The translations under genes were made by a program, and so were the position numbers. Below are positions 51,998 through 60,069 of a DNA stretch of 64,000 nucleotides, piece by piece. The stretch lies in NCBI GenBank assembly GCA_963834965.1, contig CAWIEI010000022.1, positions 13,957 to 77,956 on the forward strand, in the 5' to 3' direction. Origin of the DNA: Fodinibacter sp963834965. Lineage in GTDB: Bacteria; Actinomycetota; Actinomycetes; Actinomycetales; Dermatophilaceae. The first letter of the stretch is position 1, and each line of letters begins with the position of its first letter. The notes beneath the pieces were generated by a model that made no database searches, was not told where the DNA came from, and was given only the letters and a program-made list of their open reading frames with translations.

Positions 51998-54982
51998 ATG
52001 ACTGGTGTCGGCCGGATGCTCGGCCGCGATAGCGAACTGCGCGCCCTGATGGACGCGGTGGACGTGGCGGCCTCGCTGGTACTTGTCGTCGGTGACGCCG
52101 GCATAGGAAAGTCGCGTCTGGTTGCAACGGCGGTGGAGCGTGCTCGAGGCCAAGGTGCTGTCGCCTTGGTCGGTGGCTGTGTGCCCCTTCGCGGCAAGCT
52201 GCCCTTGCTGCCTTTTGTCGAGGCTCTTGATGGGATGAGCGACGCTATGGCAGAAGAGGTGCTGGATCGCATGACTCCCGCCTTGCGCCACGCGCTCGCG
52301 GCGCTGATGCCCAGCAGGGCCGTGGACGCCTCCGTGAGCACGCGCATTGCGGTGGCAGAGCCGGATGCGTGGCAGCGAGAAAGGCTGGTGCTTGCGGTGG
52401 CGGCCTTTCTGAGCCGACCGGCACGAACCCGCCCGACGCTGGTGGTAATCGAGGACCTGCACTGGGCTGACCCGTTCACACTGGACCTGTTGACTTACCT
52501 AGTCGCGGGGACCCGCACGGGAGCCACCCTGGTGGCGACGCTGCGAACGGATCAATGGCCTATGCCTCCGTCGGTCCTTGAGACGGTTGCCGAGCTGCAG
52601 CGCCTTCAGGGGACTGCGACAGTCGAGCTGGGACCGCTGCCGGCCAATGTGGTCGCAGAACAGGTCGAAGAGCTCCTTGGTCGAGAGTCGTCGCCGCAGT
52701 TCGTGACCGAGGTCGTCGAGCTCAGTGGGGGAAACCCCTTCTTTGCAGAGCAACTGTGCCGCCATGCCGCCACGGGGGGTTCGGCGGTGCCTGGAACACT
52801 GCCTCCTCGGCTGTCAGGTTTCCTGCAGTCACGGATACGGACAGTGAGCGCACCCGCCCGTCGAGCATTGCTGCTGTTGGCCGTAGCGGGAACGCCCCTT
52901 TCAGCGGCCGAGCTCGCCGCAGCTGCGGAAGTTTCCGATCGGGACAGCGCTGAACTGGTCCGGGAGTTGTCTGAGGCAACTCTTCTTGCTCCGGGTGGGC
53001 AAGGGCGAGTGGCGCCGCGCCACGCGCTGCTGTCCGCCGCGGTCGTCCAGACCGCGGACCCTGTCGCGGTAGCGTGGGCGCACGCGCAGATAGGCACCGT
53101 GTTCGACGTGACCCGCGACCCCGTACGTGTGGTTGCCTCCGCGGCCCACTGGGCCGCAGCGGGCCGGGAGCGCGAAGAACTGCATGCCACACTGGCCGCT
53201 GGTCCTGTCGCGGAGGAGCTCGCCGACTTCAACCTTGCCGCGGAGATGTGGCAGCGAGCATTCGAGCTAGCTCTGAAGTACCCCGATGAAGCCGACGAGA
53301 AGGGCATCTCGGCGCTGCGCATTTCGGTGTGTGCCCTTGAAGCCGCCAACCGTGCCGGTCGAACCGAGGAAGGGATCGCGCTTGCCGAGGTTGCGTTCAC
53401 CCAGTTTGCATCCCTCGAGGAGACCTATTTGGGTGGCACGCTTCGGTGGTGGATCGGCCTATTCCGCTCCTATCTCGACCGCGCCGCCGGTGCCGCCATG
53501 ATGACCGACGCCGCGCGTGTCTTGTCCGACTTCGCGCCATCCGCGCCCTTGGCAAGGTGTCTGAGTAGCCTGGCCCGCTTCGAAGAACAGTCGGGCCGGC
53601 CCGACCGTGCAACAGCCTTGGCAGAACGCGGGTTGCAGATAGCTCGGTCGTGCGGATCCACTTACGCTGAGGCGCTCACCACGGTCGCCTTGGGGCAGGC
53701 CTTGGTTGTTTGGGGGCGGGCGCGCGAGGCTATTGAGCGGGCTGTCACGTTGGCGGAGCGGCCCGACGTCGCTGCTGACGCCCGCGCCCGTTCCATGTTG
53801 GCGATGTTCGAAAGCGACCTTCACTTGCGCTCCGGCAAACTGGAGCAAGCCCGGCTCGTGGCCTGGTCGGCCTACGAGCTCTTGGAACGGGAAGGTTATG
53901 GGAGCACCTTCGAGGCCGCCATACTGCGCTACAACTGCGGCGAGGCCCAGCTAGAACTTGGCCGGACCGCTCGGGTGAGAGAACTCGTCGAATCGGTGAC
54001 GACGGACCGCCTTCCGTCTGTGCGCACCACGGGTGACCACTTGCTGCGCGCACTCGTGGACCTCAACGAAGGCGAGGTTCAGGCCGGCCTGGACCGGATC
54101 GAGCTGGTGAGTGCCATCTCCCGCATGGCGACGTCCACGGAAGATGCCAGGCTCACGGCTCAGGGTGCTGCGACGATCCTGCTGTGGGCAGGCCTACCGG
54201 AGCAGGCTCTGACCAGCGTTATGACTGACCTCGAAGTCCTCGTCGGCACGGATCAACAGAGCCGGTGTGGCGAGCTCCTCACCCTTGGTGCAGCAGCAGC
54301 GGCTGACCTCTGCTCCCAAGCGACGGCTCGTGGCGACGTCGAAGGACGGGCACGAGCCGACCGGGCCCTGGAGAGGTTGTCGCTATTGGCCGGTTCGACC
54401 GAACCGAGCCCGTTCGAGTCCCTACTGGAAGGCGGACGAGAAGGGGTCGACGGTCAACAATGGAACGCAGAGGTGTCCCGGGCGACTGGACGGAGTGACC
54501 CGGAACTGTGGCGACGTGTGGCCCGGCAGTGGGAAGAGCAGTCCCGCGCGCACCGGGCCGCCTACTGCTGGTGGCGCTGCGCCCAGTCCGAGGTGGACCA
54601 CGGAGCACCGCCGTCGAAGATCTTCGAAGCCCTCCAACGGGCCTATGAACTTTCCGAAGAGATGCAACCAGTCCGGGCGGGGGTGAGCCGGATAGCACTT
54701 CGGGCTCATATCTCGCTCACAACGAGGCCGGCTCCGGCTCATGGGGAACCGTCGCCTGATCTTCCCGTGGCCCTGACTCAAAGGGAGCTGGAGATCCTGC
54801 GCCACGTTGCCGCAGGTCGCTCGAACGCCCAGATCGCCCACGACCTGTTCATCAGCCCCAAGACCGTGAGCGTGCATGTTTCGAACCTCCTACGCAAGAT
54901 CGGCGTCGGCAACCGGCTGCAAGCCGCAGATTGGGCCGAGCAAGTTGGCGTCTTGACGACCACCCGCGATCGCCAGCTCTGA
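51998..54982 (+). CDS. Large ATP-binding LuxR-family (LAL-type) regulator, copy A
   Basis: 994 residues. N-terminal AAA/NACHT-like ATPase with Walker A VVGDAGIGKSRLV (about 30-42) and Walker B LVVIEDLHWADP (about 150), a long TPR-like helical region (about 370-850), and a C-terminal LuxR helix-turn-helix (LTQRELEILRHVAAGRSNAQ, KTVSVHVSNLLRKIGVGNR). MalT-type regulators of this layout bind a small ligand with the TPR region. ATG at 51998 is chosen (GTG at 51992 possible). It lies between two peptide genes. I infer that it controls them through the shared operator. Confidence 0.88.
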   Translation: MTGVGRMLGRDSELRALMDAVDVAASLVLVVGDAGIGKSRLVATAVERARGQGAVALVGGCVPLRGKLPLLPFVEALDGMSDAMAEEVLDRMTPALRHALAALMPSRAVDASVSTRIAVAEPDAWQRERLVLAVAAFLSRPARTRPTLVVIEDLHWADPFTLDLLTYLVAGTRTGATLVATLRTDQWPMPPSVLETVAELQRLQGTATVELGPLPANVVAEQVEELLGRESSPQFVTEVVELSGGNPFFAEQLCRHAATGGSAVPGTLPPRLSGFLQSRIRTVSAPARRALLLLAVAGTPLSAAELAAAAEVSDRDSAELVRELSEATLLAPGGQGRVAPRHALLSAAVVQTADPVAVAWAHAQIGTVFDVTRDPVRVVASAAHWAAAGREREELHATLAAGPVAEELADFNLAAEMWQRAFELALKYPDEADEKGISALRISVCALEAANRAGRTEEGIALAEVAFTQFASLEETYLGGTLRWWIGLFRSYLDRAAGAAMMTDAARVLSDFAPSAPLARCLSSLARFEEQSGRPDRATALAERGLQIARSCGSTYAEALTTVALGQALVVWGRAREAIERAVTLAERPDVAADARARSMLAMFESDLHLRSGKLEQARLVAWSAYELLEREGYGSTFEAAILRYNCGEAQLELGRTARVRELVESVTTDRLPSVRTTGDHLLRALVDLNEGEVQAGLDRIELVSAISRMATSTEDARLTAQGAATILLWAGLPEQALTSVMTDLEVLVGTDQQSRCGELLTLGAAAAADLCSQATARGDVEGRARADRALERLSLLAGSTEPSPFESLLEGGREGVDGQQWNAEVSRATGRSDPELWRRVARQWEEQSRAHRAAYCWWRCAQSEVDHGAPPSKIFEALQRAYELSEEMQPVRAGVSRIALRAHISLTTRPAPAHGEPSPDLPVALTQRELEILRHVAAGRSNAQIAHDLFISPKTVSVHVSNLLRKIGVGNRLQAADWAEQVGVLTTTRDRQL

Positions 54983-55080
54983 GGTCGGCCTCTGCGTTCG
55001 GTCGCCTGCGGCGCAGTGACGGGGAACGCACCGACACCCCGAAACCGCTGCCGCCGCGACCACGTGTGTGCCCCGAGTGG

Positions 55081-55125
55081 CGACTAAGGAACCTGCGACC
55101 AGATCTGAGGGAGCAAGCCCAATGT
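55081..55125 (+). promoter_or_regulatory. Shared peptide-gene operator, copy A2
   Basis: Degenerate repeat CGACTAAGG (55081-55089) and ATCTGAGGG (55103-55111), 22 bases apart, then six bases and CC-N2-ATGT ending at 55125, 65 bases before the next start codon. Confidence 0.7.
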
Positions 55126-55189
55126 GCCCGTTGGTCGATCGACGGACGCTCAAAGGGTCAGTTCTACTCGTTTAGTTCAGGAGAGCCAA

Positions 55190-55549
55190 ATGAAGAACGC
55201 CCACGCAAGCGAAGCCCCGTTCTTCAGCCGGGGAGCCCAGTCACTCCCCACGACGGATGCTCCGGGACGTTTCCAAACCCGAGCCGTCCGGCACAATCTC
55301 GTTTTCGACCTGGTCGCAGTCTCCGTCGTGGCCGTCACTATCGGCGGTGTCCAGTCCGCCCCGGAACCCCACCCGGCTCCAATCGTGGCGGATGCCTCGA
55401 AGCTGGCTGAGGGCGTCGCCGCCACAGAGGCATACCAACAGAACGGCAGCGTCTACACCGAGCAGGTGCCCGCCGCCGCCACCGCCTATCTGCCCGCCTA
55501 CGCCCCCGGCGGCAGCGTCTACACCGAGCAGGTGCCCTCAGTCGGGTAG
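55190..55549 (+). CDS. Membrane-anchored GSVYTEQVP-repeat peptide, copy A2
   Basis: 119 residues. Conserved N-terminal part (SEAPFFSRGAQSLPTTDAPG), one membrane helix at about 36-57 (NLVFDLVAVSVVAVTIGGVQ), then an extracytoplasmic tail with GSVYTEQVP at 86-94 and again at 108-116, ending SVG. CAGGAGAG precedes the ATG. The duplicated nonapeptide close to the C-terminus is the layout of a peptide-signal precursor. Paralogue at 63394 is alike throughout. No known family recognised. Confidence 0.82.
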   Translation: MKNAHASEAPFFSRGAQSLPTTDAPGRFQTRAVRHNLVFDLVAVSVVAVTIGGVQSAPEPHPAPIVADASKLAEGVAATEAYQQNGSVYTEQVPAAATAYLPAYAPGGSVYTEQVPSVG

Positions 55550-55878
55550 GAATGTCAGCGGGGAACGGAACGGGGCACGTCCTGCGTCTCCTCAGACTCC
55601 GGGAACCACGCCTCCAGCAGGCGTTATGTCGACCAGCCGATTCTTGGTTGTCCCGTGCCACCGCACGGCGGCCGCGGCGATATGAGCCGAAGGGATGCTG
55701 GCTTGCTCACATCTCCGCGCAGGGGCGCGCCGGCCCTGCCGTAGGCCCGGCGTTCCACTGGCGGCGAAGAGGCGCGCGTGGCCACTCGCAGTGGGTGCAC
55801 GGAACCGGGCATGCCGGTGCCAAGGTTTCGCCTGCAGCCGCGTGCCTTCCTTTCCGCAATCTGATCCGCAGGATGGGG
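55550..55878. other. Intergenic region, no supported gene
   Basis: About 330 bases between the A2 peptide gene and the 3' end of a minus-strand response regulator. No supported gene; no clear terminator. Confidence 0.4.
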
Positions 55879-56523
55879 TCACGTGACCAAGCCGGCTTCG
55901 TGCGCCATGACGACCAGGCGGACGCGGTCTCGCGCCCCCCACTTGCTCAGCAGGCGCGTCATGTGGGTCTTGACCGTTGTCTCGGAGATGTGGAGAGCCC
56001 CGGCGATCTCGGTGTTGTTCATCCCGCGAGCGACGCAGCGCAGCACGTCCTGCTCGCGGGCGGTCATCCGTGACACCGCCTCGGCGTGCGCCGCACCGGC
56101 GCCGCGCGTCGGTAGACCGGCGAGGAGCGATCCGGTCACGCCGTAATCGAGGACGACCTCGCCGGCCACCACGGAACGCACTGCGGCCACCAGCGAGCTG
56201 CGCGGGGAGTCCTTGAGGAGGAATCCGCTCGCGCCGTCACGCAGTGCCCGCACCACGTACTCGTCGTCGGGGAAGGTGGTGAGCACCAGGATCCGCGTCT
56301 CGGGGAGCTCGGACAGGAGTCGCGGGATTGCACTCAGACCGTCCAGGCGCGGCATCCGCAGGTCCATGAGCACCACGTCCGGGCGGTACTCGCGGCACAC
56401 CGTAAGCGCCTCCACGCCGTCGGCTGCCGTGGCGACGACCTCCATGTCGGGCTGCGCGGCCAGGATGAGGGCGAACCCCTCGCGCACCAGCTCCTGGTCG
56501 TCGACGACGACGACCCGGATCAC
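55879..56523 (-). CDS. NarL-family response regulator
   Basis: 214 residues; receiver with VVVVDDQEL, acceptor loop VVLMDLRMPRLDGL, Lys in GASGFLLKDSP; LuxR helix-turn-helix MTAREQDVLRCVARGMNNTEI with TTVKTHMTRLLSKWG. Coupled by ATGA overlap with its kinase. Its position between the two peptide modules may be coincidence. Confidence 0.93.
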   Translation of the reverse strand: MIRVVVVDDQELVREGFALILAAQPDMEVVATAADGVEALTVCREYRPDVVLMDLRMPRLDGLSAIPRLLSELPETRILVLTTFPDDEYVVRALRDGASGFLLKDSPRSSLVAAVRSVVAGEVVLDYGVTGSLLAGLPTRGAGAAHAEAVSRMTAREQDVLRCVARGMNNTEIAGALHISETTVKTHMTRLLSKWGARDRVRLVVMAHEAGLVT

Positions 56524-57671
56524 GGTTCCGCCCCCGCGATTGGTAGGACTGCGGCTACCCGAAACCCGCCGTCGGGTCGCACTCCGGCGTCCAGCTGGCC
56601 GCCGCAGGCCTCCACCCGTTCACGCATTCCGATCAGCCCGTGGCCACCCCCGGCGCTGTCATCCGGGGCGGGGCCAGGCAGAACGAGGTGGCCCTCTCCC
56701 GGGGAGTTCTCCACGCAGACCGTCAACCCGTCGGCACACCGACTCAGCACCACGGACGTCGGCTGTGGGCCCGCGTGACGCAGCGCATTGGTCAAGGCCT
56801 CCTGGACCATCCGGAACACTGTCTCCCCGGCATCCGGTGTCAGCTGGACCTTCGACGCACCGGTGAGCGAGACGGGCAGACCGGCCGAGCGGAAGAGCTC
56901 GACGAGCCTGGGGAGGTCGTCCACGCCAGGGGTGACGTCGGGGTCCGGCGCCCTCAGCGTCTGCAGGACTTTGCGGGTCTCGGCCAGCGCCTCCCGCCCG
57001 GTGCGTTGGATGTTCCGCACGGCGTCACGCGCCGCATCCGCATCGGTGTCGAACAGCTCGTCGGCCACCTCCGCCTGAATGACCATCAGCGACAGGCTGT
57101 GCGCCAGGACGTCGTGGAGGTCGCGGGCGACCCGCAGCCGCTCCTCGGCCGCGGCGGCCCGACGGTCTGCCTCGGCCCGCCGCTGCGTGGCCTCAACCCT
57201 GCGGTCGGCCTCATTCAGCCACAGGCCGATCCCAAAGATCCACACGACGTTCAGCGACCACCCCCACGAGGAGGCCAACGTCTCCTGCGGGTCCGAGGCA
57301 CTGCCGGCCAGGGCCACCGCCATCCCGATCGGCAGTGCTAGGTACGACCTCAGGCGTCGGCCGTAGCGCCCGACCGAGAACACCGCAACGACCAGGACCA
57401 AGACCGGCCCAGCGAACTGGGCATGGGTGCCCGCGGCCGCGGGCAGCAACACGAAGAGGCCGGCCACCAGCAGGACCGCCAGCGGTGCCCGACGCCGGTA
57501 GACCAGGGAGCCTGCGGCCACCGCCAGGCACACAGCGAGGAGAAGGCGCGATCCTTTCACGGTCTCCGATGCCGCCGCATCGGCCACCGACCACCCGGCC
57601 AGCACGGCGGCGGGCAGCCACTCGCCAACGGTGGCCCGTCGCCACAGGTCCTCTGGCACCCGCCATCGCAT
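56520..57671 (-). CDS. Sensor histidine kinase (HisKA_3), membrane
   Basis: 383 residues, about five N-terminal membrane helices, HisKA_3 motif AAEERLRVARDLHDVLAHSL, HATPase motifs VQEALTNALRHAG and GHGLIGMRERVEA. DesK-like layout. Divergent from a membrane-protein gene across an intergenic region with a palindrome. Partner of the regulator at 55879. Confidence 0.93.
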   Translation of the reverse strand: MRWRVPEDLWRRATVGEWLPAAVLAGWSVADAAASETVKGSRLLLAVCLAVAAGSLVYRRRAPLAVLLVAGLFVLLPAAAGTHAQFAGPVLVLVVAVFSVGRYGRRLRSYLALPIGMAVALAGSASDPQETLASSWGWSLNVVWIFGIGLWLNEADRRVEATQRRAEADRRAAAAEERLRVARDLHDVLAHSLSLMVIQAEVADELFDTDADAARDAVRNIQRTGREALAETRKVLQTLRAPDPDVTPGVDDLPRLVELFRSAGLPVSLTGASKVQLTPDAGETVFRMVQEALTNALRHAGPQPTSVVLSRCADGLTVCVENSPGEGHLVLPGPAPDDSAGGGHGLIGMRERVEACGGQLDAGVRPDGGFRVAAVLPIAGAEP

Positions 57672-57746
57672 GCATCGAGGGTAGAGCGGACCGCCGTGGT
57701 GACGCCTCCTCCTCCCGGAGGACCACGGGAGGTCCCGACCGAGGAC

Positions 57747-57758
57747 GGGTGATCACCC
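57747..57758. promoter_or_regulatory. Palindrome in divergent promoter region
   Basis: GGGTGATCACCC, perfect 12-base palindrome in the 184-base space between the kinase and the membrane-protein gene, next to a run of TCGG repeats at 57761-57776. A candidate operator for the two-component system. Confidence 0.45.
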
Positions 57759-57855
57759 TTTCGGTCGGTCGGTCGGGCCGGGAGGCCGACGACGGCGCGG
57801 ACCGCCGGACACGAACCTTGAGGCGTCCGAAAGCCACCACCCACGGAGGTCACCC

Positions 57856-58635
57856 GTGTCCGTCCTGACCCGAACCGATGCCCCTGCCCACCTGGCCCGC
57901 ACGCGGCTTGTCGCTCTGAGCGCGCTCTACACGCTGCTGTCCTTGTGGGCATTGGTCCTGTGCTCGGTCGGGCCCGTCATGGCCGTCGTCGGGAACCTCC
58001 CAGACCCCTCGTTCCGGTTCACCGCCACCTCGGCCGGTGTGTTCAAAGTCCTGACCGTGGGGCCGGCGGTGGCCGTTCTCCTCAGCCGCGGCCGAAGCAC
58101 CTTCGCGGTGCGCGCCCTCGTCCTGGGCCAGATCGTCTGGTTCGTCGCTGGAGTACTCGCTCCCGAGGAGGAGGCCAGCCCGACCGTTCAGCTGCTCCAG
58201 CTCGTCGTCTCAACCGCGATCTGGGTCGGGCCCTGGCTGCTTCTAGCGCAGAAGCGCTCACGCCTGTGGCGAGAGCCGATCCTCGTACGGCGCCCCCTCC
58301 ACCTCCTCGCCCTCGTCGCCTCGGTACCGCTCATCGGCTGGGCCGTTGCGAACGCGCGCGGAGACCTCGCAACAGAACTTGGGTCGAGCGCCACCGAGCT
58401 CCGGTTCGACATGACCGGGATGCCACTCGCGGTCCTGGCGGCACTGGCGCTCTCTGCCCTGCATGACCGGCGCTTGTGGGACCACGTCGTGACCTTCTGC
58501 TGCGCAGTCGTGGGCGTGCTCGCCCTGGTCTACCCCCACGCCTACGGAGCACCCGGCCGGTCGGCCGGCGGCCTGCTCATCGCCGGCGCCGTGCTGACAC
58601 TCGCCGGTCGGCGAGCCCGGCCTCGGGACCTGTGA
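57856..58635 (+). CDS. Multi-pass membrane protein, unknown
   Basis: 259 residues with seven to eight hydrophobic helices (for example LYTLLSLWALVLCSVGPVMA and PLAVLAALALSALHDRRLWD). GTG start with CACGGAGG upstream. Divergent from a DesK-like pair, so a likely target. No family recognised. Confidence 0.7.
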   Translation: MSVLTRTDAPAHLARTRLVALSALYTLLSLWALVLCSVGPVMAVVGNLPDPSFRFTATSAGVFKVLTVGPAVAVLLSRGRSTFAVRALVLGQIVWFVAGVLAPEEEASPTVQLLQLVVSTAIWVGPWLLLAQKRSRLWREPILVRRPLHLLALVASVPLIGWAVANARGDLATELGSSATELRFDMTGMPLAVLAALALSALHDRRLWDHVVTFCCAVVGVLALVYPHAYGAPGRSAGGLLIAGAVLTLAGRRARPRDL

Positions 58636-58736
58636 GGCGGGACCCTGAACGGCATCGCTTCGGAGTCGGCTACTCGCGGCGATCTCGCGGCGCAGAGCAT
58701 CATCTCAAGCGGCCCATGCCAGTGATGCACGCGAAG

Positions 58737-59075
58737 TTATAGGTCCAACAGCAGCGCCAGGGTTTCGCGAACCTCGTTGAGGACCACGGGTCCGACATTG
58801 CCGGTGCGGTCTTGAATCCGAGTCGTGGCCACGGAGCGCACATGCTGGCACTGGGCTGAGGAGGGCGCCACGAGCCGGTTGTCCTCATCGGGGTCGATCA
58901 GGATCTCGGTGCTGCTCGTGCGGATCGTCCGTGTCAACGGCACGACCTGTACGACGTTGGGTCCGCCCCTGAGAATCCGGGCGGCTGTTACGACGATGGC
59001 CGGGCGGCGGAGTCCGGCCTCGCTGCCAGCGGGCATGCCGAGGTCGAGTTCGACGACGTCACCCGGCGTCAGCAT
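58737..59075 (-). CDS. MazF/PemK-family toxin
   Basis: 112 residues: PGDVVELDLGMPAGSEAGLRRPAIVV (split region 4-30), VVQVVPLTRTIRT and VVLNEVRETLALLLD. RNA-cleaving toxin of a type II toxin-antitoxin pair. It overlaps the antitoxin gene by about 17 bases. The usual early Gly-x-x-R-P segment is kept. Confidence 0.9.
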   Translation of the reverse strand: MLTPGDVVELDLGMPAGSEAGLRRPAIVVTAARILRGGPNVVQVVPLTRTIRTSSTEILIDPDEDNRLVAPSSAQCQHVRSVATTRIQDRTGNVGPVVLNEVRETLALLLDL

Positions 59076-59256
59076 CAAGCCACGCGGTCTCGCCCTCAGT
59101 GAGCCCTGCCGAAAGATCCCGCGCCATGGCGTCCTGGCGAAGCGCGCGGATGGCGTTGCTCACTGTCTCGTCGATCGTCTCGTGGCGTTCGGCCGCCAGG
59201 CGCGTCACCCGCGCATGGGTGTCTCTGCTGATGCGGATCGTCGTCGTCTGGACCAC
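59059..59256 (-). CDS. Ribbon-helix-helix antitoxin of MazF-type pair
   Basis: 65 residues: TTTIRISRDTHARVTRLAAE is the ribbon-helix-helix DNA-binding segment, followed by an acidic tail (GLTEGETAWLDADAG) that should mask the toxin. GTG at 59256 follows TATTGT by six bases, a leaderless promoter. Overlaps the toxin gene. Confidence 0.85.
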   Translation of the reverse strand: MVQTTTIRISRDTHARVTRLAAERHETIDETVSNAIRALRQDAMARDLSAGLTEGETAWLDADAG

Positions 59257-59274
59257 AAGGCAACAATACCTAGT

Positions 59275-59292
59275 GTAGACAGATCCGTCTAC
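59275..59292 (-). promoter_or_regulatory. Toxin-antitoxin operator
   Basis: GTAGAC (59275-59280) and GTCTAC (59287-59292) around a 6-base spacer, just upstream of the antitoxin -10 (TATTGT). Typical for autorepression by the antitoxin. Confidence 0.65.
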
Positions 59293-59498
59293 GCCAGGTA
59301 GGAGGCTGAGCATGAGCGCAGGGGGGCTTCAGGCGGCGTTGAGACTGGTCGATCGTCATCGCGGGACTACCGCTCCGACATTGAACGGGTCGGGCAGTGA
59401 GCTCTCCATGCCGCGGGGACCACCTTGGAAGGCAACGGGGGCGGGCGCGCCGCCAACGGCTGGCCACAGTCGGTGAATCACGTATCGCAAAGGCGATG

Positions 59499-59552
59499 GA
59501 TCTGAGGGGTTACCCGGGCGTTCTGAGGGTGTTCACCGGATGTTCGTGAGGG
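59499..59552 (+). promoter_or_regulatory. Shared peptide-gene operator, copy B1
   Basis: GATCTGAGG (59499-59507), TTCTGAGGG (59521-59529) 22 bases on, CC-N2-ATGT ending 59543, and a third TGAGGG at 59547-59552. ATG 70 bases after the ATGT. Confidence 0.75.
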
Positions 59553-59612
59553 TCTACACACCGGACCGTGGAGGAGTCGGAACACACCCCCACAGCCCAT
59601 CAGGAGATTCAG

Positions 59613-59873
59613 ATGTTCCAGCACCAGCAACAGCGCCGACAGCATCGGCAGTTCGCCCAGGGGAAATCGGTGACGGCCGTTGTGGTCCTCACCGGCTTCG
59701 CACTCGGCACCGGCCTGGGCCCTGCCGCTGCCCGTCAGGACGCCGGCACTACGGCCGCCCACGTCGGACACGCCAACGAGTGCTTGCTCGAGCGCGTCGG
59801 CACCCAGTACGTCCGTTGCGACGACAACACCGGAAACGGCGTGCCAGCGCCCACCTGGGTCTCCGAGCGGTGA
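59613..59873 (+). CDS. Small secreted CX11C peptide, copy B1
   Basis: 86 residues, paralogue of the A1 peptide: basic start MFQHQQQRRQHRQ, signal-like stretch TAVVVLTGFALGTGLGPAAA (21-40), Cys 57 and Cys 69, block ECLLERVGTQYVRCDDNTGN and end VPAPTWVSER. The upstream CATCAGGAGAT is shared with A1. The mature core is more conserved than the signal part, a sign of selection on the secreted peptide. Confidence 0.82.
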   Translation: MFQHQQQRRQHRQFAQGKSVTAVVVLTGFALGTGLGPAAARQDAGTTAAHVGHANECLLERVGTQYVRCDDNTGNGVPAPTWVSER

Positions 59874-59893
59874 GCCGACCAGGCACCAGCCCC

Positions 59894-59928
59894 GCTGGCC
59901 CCGGACCCGCAGCGCGTCCGGGGCCAGC
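59894..59928 (+). terminator. Hairpin terminator after copy B1 peptide
   Basis: 13-bp perfect stem (59894-59906 with 59916-59928), 9-base loop, 21 bases after the stop codon. Same position as the hairpin after A1. Confidence 0.7.
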
Positions 59929-60069
59929 CCATACGAATGGATGTCCGCCCCCTGCTGGTGCCACCGGGCGGAGGACGCAGGGCTCTCCGGGCACCTGTCT
60001 GGCTCGATGGTGGTGAGCGCCCGCCTCGGCGGCATCGACGGGGATGCCTCGTTGCCGGATGATCGGGGG

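Noticed and set aside
59312..59476. 54-residue plus-strand open frame beginning MSAGGLQAALRLVD
   Set aside because: No ribosome site, no family and a low-complexity second half; it lies in the promoter region before the B1 operator.
59506..59520. Extra TGAGGGG-like box inside the B1 operator spacer (59503 region)
   Set aside because: It is the first of the two counted boxes, not an additional one; no further ATGT follows it at the fixed spacing.
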